64,000 nt of DNA, from contig JAUPFP010000049.1 in the NCBI GenBank assembly GCA_036925085.1, forward strand, positions 921,144 to 985,143. Reading direction: 5' to 3'. A model generated the notes under the pieces. It did no database searches and was not told where the DNA came from. It was given only the letters and a program-made list of their open reading frames with translations. The DNA comes from Brachycybe producta. Its lineage: Eukaryota > Arthropoda > Diplopoda > Playtdesmida > Andrognathidae. Shown piece after piece: positions 24,215 to 34,737 of the stretch. Each line of letters begins with the position of its first letter. Position 1 is the first letter of the stretch. A program made the translations under genes and the position numbers.

Positions 24215-25124
24215 GAGCCTAGATACACCGCCATCTTGTTGTTTTGAGCAGACGACAACGAGGCAAATGAGTGTTCTTATATGGTGTTACTAAAACTGCA
24301 AGAAAACTGCAAGAAATCGCCTCACAATCGCTCAATTAAAATACAGTAAAGTGCAAAATGCAATAAAAAGTATTGTTCTTCACGTGCTCGATTTATATCA
24401 TTTTTGAAAAGGTCTTTCTATTTATAAACAAGGTTCAAAGTCGTTCGTTTTTTAACCCCATGTTAAATCCCATTGGCCCCAAAACCGTCCCACAAACATT
24501 TGAAAAAAACTCGTTAAAAACGATTTAGAACAATAACAAAATAATTAGCACATACTTTCATGTATTGGCTTCACGATGTTTCGTTTTTATAAATCTTGAA
24601 AAGGTCCTTCTATTTTTTAATAACGTTTAAAATAGTGCTTTTTTTAACTCCATGTTAAGTCCCCTAGGACTAAAACACCATCCAACAAAAGTTAAGAGAA
24701 CTCTCATTAAAAATGATTTAGAGCAATCAGAAAAATTAGCACGTACTTACACGTGTTTATTGCCCTCAGGGTTATTCCTTTTTCTAAATTTTAAAAGGGC
24801 TTTCTATTTTTAAATAACATTTAAAATCTTACGTTTTTTTAACTCCATGTTAATTCCCATAGGAGCAAAAAACCGTCCCACAAACATTTGAAGAACTTCC
24901 ATTAAAAACGACTTAGAACAATCACATAATAATTAGCACGTGCGTTAATCTATTGGCTGCATGGTGTTTTCTTTTTATAAGATTAACACGCGAAATTATT
25001 TTTCTATTAATTATTATGTGACTTCGAACTGGGAGGAAAAACGTTAAAAAACCGTTTTTCAATCAACAACGATCGCAGCGCCTACATTCGGAGAAATTTT
25101 GAACTAAACGATGTATCTAGGCTC
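24215..25124. mobile_element. TTAA-flanked non-autonomous DNA element, copy B (piggyBac-like)
   Basis: TTAA at 24211-24214 and 25125-25128; ends GAGCCTAGATACACCGCC and TGTATCTAGGCTC are perfect inverse 13-mers at the tips. About 910 bp, with the same three tandem sub-repeats as copy A. The flanks join to match 54738-54760 (inverted) with a single TTAA, an unfilled site. Confidence 0.9.
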
Positions 25125-25285
25125 TTAAATACATTTATTGTTAAAATTCTTGTTCTTAAAAAGTTTATTTTTAAAGATATTAACAAGAAACAATTCTTAT
25201 TTTCTTCCATGACCCTTCTACTTTCTATTAAATGGTAAATTTGTTCTTAAAAAATTTAAAATTGACTTTTTAAGTTAAAAAACGC

Positions 25286-27538
25286 AAAAATCAACAAAGG
25301 GGACGATACAAAATGATAAATCTCGTAATGTATGGCACGTATTTTACTGTGTTTTAAAATTCATTTTAATTCTGGGTGTTCAGTAAAACGCCAATAAAAA
25401 GGAAAATGGCTTGAACTTTTTCAATGGGCATGCCTGTTTGAAAAACGTTGAACGAAATGCAAACTTTGAAGCTGTATCACTTTTGATTAATAAATTACAC
25501 ATAGGAAATTCGATCATTTTTATAAAGGGCGTGATTTTGTAAAGTTTTGTCTTGCAATTTCCGTTAGAAATCTCGCCGTTCTCGGTTAATTTTTTTTTTA
25601 TCAATTTTTTTAATGTGCGCCAGACGTTTTCAACGATCATTGAAAACGTCTGGTGTGTCAATTGAAAAACGTCTCTAACAAAAGGAATTAAACTTTGAAG
25701 CTGCATAACTTTTGATTACCAAATCACACGTTTCAAATTCAATAATTTCTCGAAACAGTGAAAATCAGACCATTACAACATCTGTAAATTAAAAGTTACC
25801 AGTTAGAATATATTATAAATTTTTGTATTATGTGCGGACATCCTCTGATTCGAATTGCCTCTTTCCAAGGATATTTTTATCCTTCTAATTTCAGGGGTGA
25901 TTACAAAGGGAAGATTACAACAATCAATAATAGCAAAGACTTTGCCATTATTGAATGTTGTATATTTGGATGATTTATGTCAAAAACAAATCATCTTATT
26001 TCTGTCATTTTGCGCGCAATGTCTTCTTTCTTTGATATTTCTTAGTAAGAGCCTAAGAGGTTCGATCAAAAATTACGCAGAATGGAGTTGTAAATATTAA
26101 GTGGCTTATCTATGATTAGTATAATTTAGTCCCTTCAAATTAATTGCATTCCTTTCTTGCACATTCATACATCAACACCACTTTCAAAAGCACTCATCCA
26201 GGAATTGTCGAACCGACGATGCATTCTAAGTGTGTGCTAGTTGAACGGACATACCTGCAGTGTCCGCCGGACACGTTGCCTTGTTTGTTCGAAAATTCTT
26301 GGCTGCAAAAAACATTGCTGTTGTCCCCCACCCTCCGTCCTCACCAGACCTTATAGCTGTCCAATTTTTTTTTTTATTTCCAAAGTTAAATATTATCAAA
26401 GGACATCCGTAGCTTTGATGATGTGGATAAAATTAAAGCCCAAACGATGAACATTCTCAACACCACAGTGTTCCACAAACGGACTTCCATGAATGCTTTT
26501 GAAAGTCGGAAAGGCACTGGGCAATCAGGGGCGGATTGGCTTATCTGGCATTCCGTTTGAGGGCCGGCGTTTCGGATTAGAGAGTCGATTTTATGTTGAA
26601 ACTCTATGAAGGTTTAAAAACTGCGCAAGAAAAAATATCAGAAAGCCGATGTTTTTTTTAAATAATAGACAATTCAAAAAAGTAGAATGACTCCTTTTGA
26701 CAAAAAAAAATGGAAACTAGAAAAATATGTTATAAGGAAAAAATGATTTTGTTAGTTATCCTAAAGTTTTAGGGCAAATGTCCCTTTAGGTCAAATGGTT
26801 TTCAGGTAAACCTCCTTTTAGGGCAAATGTCTTTAGGGCAATTGTCCCTTTAGTGCAAACGCTTTTAGGGCAAATGGCTTTAGAGCAAGTGTCCATAGGG
26901 CAAATGTCTATATCCCTAACGGAGCATGAACTACACGTTTCTTTCTCAAATGTATTTTGCCATTGTGCAGATAGATATTTAGTATTGATCATTGTTTTAA
27001 TCCTGGTGGTTTGTGTAGTGTATCCTAAAGATAGTTAGATGGGGCCTGAAGGTGCACAGTTCCAAGCACCAAAAAGGAACTAGAGGCCGTTCTTGAATTG
27101 ATCCGGACCCTAGATCATATAGCTATTAAGCCAGTAAGGCTCCTATTTTAGGCCCTGTAGTGTAGGTAAGTACATTTTTTTTTATCTATAGACTATATTT
27201 TCCTAATCTGAGGTTGCTGACGAAGTATTTTTTTTTGTGGAGTCGGAGTCGTTTACTTTATACCGACTCTTGACTCCACAGCTCTATATTTTACAGTGCC
27301 AGTCAGATAACTTTTTGATTCATCCTCATATATCAATGAATGAAATGTGTTTTTTTACAGTACGAAAATGTATTATTCATCAATAATTCAAGAAAGAACC
27401 TTTTGTTAAGTTTTTACTATATTGAGCATCTTCTTCCAATTACAACAACTTCTATAAATCTAATAATATGGTTTAGTTTCAAGCAATATATTTTTTTGTG
27501 AGTTGCGTGCTCTATTTGTCTGTCACATGAATCACCCG
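25286..27538. other. Intergenic repeats before the ionotropic receptor
   Basis: No gene found. At 26526-26565 is a lone hAT-like terminus (CAGGGGCGGATTGGCTTATC); an inverted relative lies at 28175-28215 and another at 42775-42835. At about 26771-26920 there is a degenerate array of TTAGGGCAAATG-type units. ORFs here look like shadows of AT-rich DNA. Confidence 0.5.
26771..26920. repeat. Degenerate TTAGGGCAAATG array
   Basis: Seven or so irregular repeats of (C)TTTAGGGCAAATGTC, spaced 15-25 bases, with variants TTTAGTGCAAACG and TTTAGAGCAAGTG. A short inverted version (TTTGCCCTAAAGAGACA) occurs at about 62262-62330. Confidence 0.7.
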
Positions 27539-27596
27539 AATGTTCGAATGAATCAAAATAATGTAACAATACATTATTTTGATTCATTCGAACATT
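27539..27596. repeat. Perfect 27-bp snapback palindrome
   Basis: Left arm 27539-27565 and right arm 27570-27596 are exact inverse complements, separated by ACAA. The arm begins AATGTTCGAATGAATC. It lies about 185 bp upstream of the ionotropic receptor start codon. Confidence 0.95.
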
Positions 27597-27780
27597 TGAC
27601 ACAGTGCATCATTGTTTATACGACTAAAAATTTATAAGTCACAAACCGATTGTCGCAATTGGTGTTCTTTTAAATGAAACCTCGTATTTATTAACGATGA
27701 TTAAATAAGTCTGTATCTGTTTCTTTTTGTAGTGACGGTAGTATTTATTGTGTGTGTTTATTTGTATACTGAAAAAAAAA

Positions 27781-30700
27781 ATGATTTCGCATCTGGGTAT
27801 CTTCGTGGTTTATTGTTTTGTACTTTCGTGTCAAAGAATGTCATGCGTTAACAATGTTAACGAAGTTGGATCTTTTTGTTTGAAGTATAATCGTCTAGAA
27901 ATGAAAAAGTTTGTCGATAGTGACTGGCCTTTAGCTTTGGGCATTGTACTGCAAAGTATCGTTGATTTGGTCAGCTTTTGGAAAATTAAAAGTATTGTCG
28001 TTTTCACAACAGTTACAAATGGTATAATACAGCAAGACATGGTCTTGTTATTCATTATTATTATATACTATTTCAGTTATACAAGAATCGATCAATTACT
28101 TTTAACTTAATTTTCTTGTTCGACTTATAAACTTTTATTAAATTTCATATACTGAAAACTTCTGGCGTTCAAATTAATTGGCCAATCGGGGAAATGCTCG
28201 ATTGCCCAGTCCGCCTCTTAGCATTATATGGTTTGGACATGTCACTGAACTTCTTTTTTTCTCTTGCTAAAAACTATAATGGTGACATTTCTTGATTTTT
28301 GTCTTTCATCTCAGGTAACGCAGAAATGTATCTTCTTCACAGAATTTCTAACGCCATTTTAATGCCATTAGATGTCGATTCATTGCTGATTCTCAAATTT
28401 GCAGACATACAAACTTTCATAATTCTCGACAACGAGAATGTAACTTTTGACTTTTTTCAACAGGTTACAAATATTTTTTTTTTTAGTTTTCTATTTGGGT
28501 GGCAGGTGATTTTTTTTCTTCTATTTATTTGGAAAAATTTTATAGAATTAAAAAAGAAACTAAAGCATTTCAGCTAAAGGTTATGAAAGTTTTTCGAGAA
28601 TTTCATTTAAAGTTTTAACTGAAATGCATGAGAAAAAAAAAACAGTTGACACACTAGTTGTTTCAATGTTGGGCCAACGTCGACTACCAACGCCAACCAA
28701 AATGAAATTGGAAGGAAAAAGATCACTGCCTACCTGAAATCTAGATTTTAAGAGCCTTTTCACACGAACCACTTTTGAGTGGTTGAGCCCCTAATTGTCA
28801 AAACTATAACTATAAAAAAGTAACCTTATTTGTTACATCTCAAAAATCAGGCTTTCAAACTGGGTCTGTTTGAAAAGAACAATTCTTGGATAATTTTTTC
28901 AAAGAATTTCCTGCAACCCGGACGTCTACCTTCGAGTTCTTTCGAAGCTCAGATTACTTTACTTCAGTACAACGAAACTGCAAAAGTATACATAATTAGG
29001 GCCTATTATTATCGGCACATTTGACCACTGATCTCCTCATTTTTCTTTTATTTAGCTGTTGAGAGGTGCGAATTTGTTTCATTTGAGTGAAGTCGACATT
29101 TACGATGTTTTTCAATCGAAGCAAAACAGTGGAGAACTGTATCATGTCCAGTTTGCAACTTGGTCTCGTGAACGTGGCTTCTTATCAAAGGAAAAATTCT
29201 CGACAGACGATGAAGTCGCACTTCAAAACAAAGTTATTCATTTCTACTCGTTCAATGTCAGATTTCTGATTATTATTTCATTTGTTTCATTCTTTTGCTG
29301 TTCTAATTATATATTTATTTTATATTATTGCAGCATTTACCATATAATTCGGTAACTTTCAAGAACGGTGGATCCGTTACTGGAGGTTACATAAAAGATG
29401 TTTATGACATCTTCTTTGATAGAAGAATGTTTCGGTATGCTGCAGGGGCGGAAGCAATAATATTTTCGATGGGGGAGTGGGATGCTGGTGACACAGAGGC
29501 TAAATTTGAAAATGATTAAATAGGGCAGAACTACTAGCACTAATACCAACTAATACCACTAATATGTTAAGATACCTTTGTCGATTTCTGTTTCAGGCCA
29601 AAGTATCTCATTCAAGCCATAAACAACTTTGGCTTAATTGTAAACGGTAGTTATACCGGTGCGATTGGCAGTTTAATAAGAAGGGTACGTAACGTACCGT
29701 ATGCGTATGTGTATGCAGAGTGGCAATTAAACAAAAACGATGTCTGTTTTCAATTATTCAAAAGGATGAACAGGCAACGTTCGTTATATAACATTTTTCA
29801 AACAATGATTGAAAATTATTTTGTTTGAAAAAAAGGAACCAAAATTTCATTAGATTTGAATAAACTTTGTTTAGTTTTTTCCCCGTCATCTTTTCAAAAC
29901 AGATATCATTTTTTTTTTCTTCTTCAATTTGTATATATAAGTAGTTAATTATACAAAATAAACAACTAATGGCAATGTTTATTAAATTTTAATCAGAATG
30001 TGGACATATCCATGACTGTTATGATCATTACATCATCAAGGTATAGTGTGATTAGATTCACTAATCACGGTACCATTTATCACTCCCTTGGTATCTGCAT
30101 TGCAACACCGAAACCGAGTTTTTCGACCAATTCATATATTATGCCTTTTGAGAAGCACGTCTGGAGAGTTTTAGCCATTACTCTTGTCATTTCGATTGCT
30201 CTCCTGTGTGTAACTGCTGTTTTTTCTCCGTCTTCTGCTCAGCAAGGCAGCGTTAAACCTCGATACAAGACTTCGTATTGGTGTACTGTATACTGGATCT
30301 TCAGTGGAACATGCTTTATTGATGGTATAAATTACAAATGTTATTTGACAGGTTAGTAGTACGAGGTGCAGCTGCAGATTCAAATGTCTTTTGTCTTTAG
30401 TTCTTGCAGAAACGCCAAGTATCGCTGTGAAGATAATTACGAGAACACTAATGCTGACCACGATGGTCACCTTTATCTATTACACATCGTTGTTCACGTC
30501 CATTTTGGCATATCGTGGAGACGAAATTCCGATTAAAACGTTGGACGACGTGTACAAGAGCGAAGAATACGGGGCGCTCTCTTTGCCGTACACACGCTAC
30601 TTGGATTTATTTAAAGTAATATCATGTAATTAATTATTTTTTCTCTAAGAAATAACTTAGGTTTTCGTTGTTTTTGCGATGTGTAGTTAGCGCACGACGA

Positions 30701-31239
30701 TGTTTATGCCGATATTTGGAATAGCAAGTTGTCTAAAATTAAGAATGATGATCTTCCAACAGATGTCGTCGAAGGTGTCAAAATGATTAGAAGTGTAAAG
30801 GCTGCACTTCTTTACGATATGTTTTCGATCGCTTACGAAGCTGGCGGAGATTGCAGTATAACCATAAGCAACGAGAAATACAACAGAGAATACACTCATG
30901 CTGCAACTCGTTTCGATTTTCCCTACACGATGATGATTTCCTTTCAGTAAGATCGAAATGTATTTTAGTTGCATTGACAGTCAATTGTTTGTTTGCTTCT
31001 TTTTTTTATATAGATTTCTTCTTATGAGGGAAAAGGGTATTTTGGATAGAATCAAGAGAAAGAATATGCCGAATTACAGAGAACTTTGCCAAAAATTACC
31101 AAATAAGATGATTTCTTTAAGTTTTACTCAAGTTATTGTGTTGTTTTTTATTATAATCGCAGGAGTTGCGATATCAATTTTCGCTCTCATGGTAGAAATC
31201 TTAATTTGGAAGTTGAAAAATCATTTCGGCAGATCTTAA
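27781..31239 (+). CDS. Ionotropic receptor (variant ionotropic glutamate receptor family)
   Basis: Nine exons: 27781-28021, 28315-28463, 29056-29256, 29334-29434, 29597-29684, 29997-30324, 30410-30615, 30687-30946, 31014-31239 (TAA). All phases agree: 1800 nt, 599 residues. Begins with a signal peptide (MISHLGIFVVYCFVLSC). Ligand-binding half S1 starts near residue 198 (VTGGYIKDVYDIFF, NGSYTGAIGSLIRR, ISMTVMIITSSRYSVIRFT); M1 about 315-336 (VWRVLAITLVISIALLCVTA); pore loop about 353-370 (SYWCTVYWIFSGTCF); M3 about 382-405; S2 with RYLDLFK, ALLYDMFSIAYEA and LLMREKGILDRI; M4 about 562-586 (VIVLFFIIIAGVAISIFALM). These receptors are cation channels used in protostome chemosensation. The M3 SYTANLAAF motif of glutamate receptors is replaced by YYTSLFTSILAY. 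No amino-terminal domain. The exon 3 donor GTCAGA is the least certain junction. Confidence 0.9.
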
Positions 31240-31982
31240 ACTTGTGTAACGTCAATACTAGACAGAGGAAGCACTATTTTCACCACTAGCATTTACAGTG
31301 TATCCACCCTGTCGCTTGCTAAATCCAAATCCCCCCCCAAAAAAATGCGATGTCAAATTAAATATGGCCAAGATTTGAATACATCTGCCTAATCGTAAGA
31401 AGAAGCGTAGGATTGTGTCACCCAGTCTAATGGAAAATGACACATACATCAAGTTTTTATTAAGTCCTCTGGCATCGCATGCTTCTTCTAAGGATTACAC
31501 AAATATAAATAAGTCAAATAATTGTTACATTTCCCTAATACACAAAGAAAAAAGTTATTGTAAATTTAGTTTCATTCTTTTTTTAAGAGAAATACTTTAA
31601 TAAAAATTATCAGTTAGTCATTTTAGTAGTCATTTGTATAAATAAATATATAGAAAATGTATTTAGGTAGCGTATATTTCACTTGAAAGCGTTTTAGAAA
31701 CTAGAAGAAGAAGATATACTTTAAAAATAATTTTTTATGACAGTTCGAAACTGAAAAAAAGATTTAATTTTTGGAAATTATCAGGAGTTTTTTTTTATTT
31801 TTGATCCAACTTGAAGAGACAAACGATTTTCTAGTTTCTAAACCGCTTTAATTTTTTTATACTGTTGCTTCTAAAACGTATAGATTAAAAATCCATAGTT
31901 CTATTTCATACTTCTCATTTACATATTTTGCATTTGCTTCTTATGAAACATCATAATTCTTCATTTGATGTAATACATATTT
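31240..31982. other. Convergent spacer between ionotropic receptor and caspase
   Basis: 3' ends of two converging genes. About 31684-31850 holds a diverged foldback-family copy (GTTTTAGAAACTAGAAG ... CTAGTTTCTAAACCGCTTT). No other gene. Confidence 0.55.
31599..31604 (+). terminator. Candidate polyadenylation signal of the ionotropic receptor
   Basis: AATAAA 360 bases past the stop codon and the first good match on this strand. Confidence 0.5.
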
Positions 31983-34737
31983 TTAACCTAATTCAAAATT
32001 AAACGAAACTGTCTGATTATTAGCAATTGATTCAGAAATAGATGCTGAAATGCGAAATTTTTGTGTTCTGTCAGAATTATTAATAAATGAAGTTTTTCGT
32101 TTCTGATGGTTAATTACAGCATCATGATGAGAATGATTATCCGCAGTAATGCATTTCTTTAGAAACAATTTCTTGGTCAATGTGGACAGTACAGTAATGG
32201 TTTGCTTCTTTTCGTTGAGCTCGCAATTTTGTGTGTTGTAAGATTCAAAGTTTCGAGCAACTGTATATTTAACCAGGGTTAACATGCTCTCAAAATCCAT
32301 TTGCCCAAATTCTGTCATTTTATCACACAATGTTTTCAAAAACCACGATCCCGTTTTACATCGAAAGGATACATAGCCTGGAAATAAATATTGTGAATTA
32401 TTAACATTGTGAAAATTAATTGATTGTTCAATAGACAGTATGTGAGAGACCATTGCTACAATTTATTAGCAAAGTTTAAGAAGTGGCGCAGCTAAATTGT
32501 TTAGAATTTAATATTTGAGAAACTATAAATTAGACCTAGACAACTCGGTTGAGGGCGAGGGTCATATTATCCTCCAAAAAATCCAACTTATCTGAAGCAG
32601 TATACCTTAACGTAAGCACTATTCTAAACTATAATACGTCAGTGTATATGCAAGACTCTGCCACTCTCCCTGTACTAATCCACTCTTTTTCTTGTTGAGG
32701 GCGCCTTTATGAGAGTTTGCACAAGGGCGCCTCATACCCACGCAGTGGTGCTGAGCCTCATACATGGAGACCATAGTGTAAACATGACGTCTACTTATGC
32801 ATGGTCTTTAAATTATCACCTAAACACTAAAGGCCACCATATTCTAATGTTCTCCAGAAAGCAAGTACATATGTGGACTAGACACTTGATTTTTGGAGAA
32901 TGGTAGGCGGATCGAGCGAGCATAGCTAATATGATGTTCCCAGACGCTATATTTTTGTTTTCTTTAAGGATAATATTGTATAGCTTTTTTAATATCCGAA
33001 TGCGTTCAATGCACATATTACCATATGTTGTACTGCGAACAAGTAAAAGCTCATTGTAGCGAGGAATAACTTCCACATTATCGAAGTTCAGACAAGGTGC
33101 AGGTAGATGACATGTTGAATCAGTTACAGTTACTTTGTCCTCAGCTTCGGTACCAAGACATGCCTTGAGGATTTTAGGTTGAAATAAAGAAGAAAAAAAA
33201 AAAATGCAAAACGTTAAAAGAAATTAAAATATGAAGTTCTTATGTTAAATGCATAGAAATAATAAAATAGAAAATGTAATTCTTGGGTTTACAGAGTGGA
33301 TGTAAACTTTTTGGGTTCAAAAACAATTTTAAGAAATTAATATAATGTTTGTAAATTTAAACGAATTAAAATATTTGAAAACCCCTATACTGAAGGACAG
33401 TAACGAAAATATAGTTCATGTTATCTGATTATTCATGTTAACCGTTTCGTGTTAAACGGTTTCCATTCGTACGACTCCGTAGTTATGAAAATATATTTAA
33501 CACATTCACATACTATTCTAGTTTTTAATGAACTTTAAATTTTCCTCTGAAAACAAACATGAAAAAAATGTACTGAAAATATCACCTGAAGTAGGAATAA
33601 TTTTGGTTTTCCGTGCCATTTAGACTCGTCCACTAAGAATGGTTCGTACAAAGCTGCAGTTGGATACCAACCGTCATGAGCTAACAATTGTCCTCCAGTA
33701 CCATGAGTGTGTAAAACACAAACAAAGCAAGTGTCTTTTCCATAGTCTTTTTTCGACACTAAAATGATTTTTTCATTATATTAAAATTCACATTAAATTA
33801 AAAATAAATAATACAACCCTTTTCAATTCTTGATTTAATTTCGGAAGATGTTAAGTTATCTGAACTATACACTTCGAAATTTCTTTCCTTCCAAACTTTT
33901 TTCATGTTTCTTTTGTCTTCTTCCCAATAGTGCCGATTGTACTTCGAATTTCTGTATTCTCCATGATTAAAAATCAGAACAACTCCAGGACTTTTTTCAT
34001 TGATGTTGTAGTTTAATTCATTATTTCCTATTGAACCTAAAAAAGACAATTTTATATAAAGGAGAACTATTTAAAAGAATAGTTTGATTATATTTTTTAA
34101 TATAACATCGTATTTTAATAAATAATACAATGATTCATAATATAATAAATTATATTAATTACATTAATTCTTAACTACGAGTGTTTATTAAAAGTTTAAA
34201 AGAAAAACCATTTCTGTGTTTTGTAATCAATATTAAATTTAAACACTAGTTGAGTAACTGAATAAAGTGAGTGTTGATATCCTAAAAAATGAATTTTTTA
34301 TGGCCGTTTTAGACATTACCAGACAATTGTTTTCGATTTTTGTTATCATAAAAAGTTTATTTTTTAAATATATTAACGTCAAAATACTCTTAAGTAATTT
34401 ATTTATTAATCTAGTTTTTAAAACTCTTTTAAGGTTGCTTCTAAAAACAACAGACTAAGGGATTATTAATCATATTTTTTTTTTATAAATCTATTATTAT
34501 GTTTTCATTGAAACTTTCAGAATTGTATTTCTTTTACCAGGTTGTGCTGTTTTGGAAGAAACTGCTTTAGGTTCAGGCTCAACAAAAACCTTAGCATCCA
34601 CCATATCACATACTACATTATTAATAACAATGGAAACAATAATTAATAATAGTGTATTATAACTTATAATTAATAATAACAGGTATTAATAAAATTGAAG
34701 AAAAAACATTTAACTAACCCTTTTTGTTGTTATCCAT
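31983..34737 (-). CDS. Caspase (cysteine protease), short prodomain
   Basis: Six exons: 34737-34719, 34612-34538, 34036-33818, 33758-33586, 33163-33022, 32377-31983 (TAA); 1023 nt, 340 residues. Caspases cleave after Asp and act in apoptosis or signalling. The N-terminal extension before the p20 fold is only about 40 residues with no CARD or DED, as in executioner caspases. Seen: VVLIFNHGEYRN; catalytic His123 in LHTHGTGG; KPKLFLLQ followed by catalytic Cys164 in ACLGTE (the usual QACRG/QACQG becomes QACLG); Asp171 and Asp177 (VTVTDS) as candidate inter-subunit cleavage sites; p10 with GYVSFRCKTGSWF (S1-pocket Ser213, Arg215) and STLTKKLFL. A C-terminal tail of about 55 residues follows the p10 core. 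Paralogue of the gene at 37285, facing away from it. Confidence 0.93.

Noticed and set aside
30171-30470. Minus-strand ORF of 99 codons over the receptor
   Set aside because: Antisense shadow of transmembrane-coding exons 6-7.
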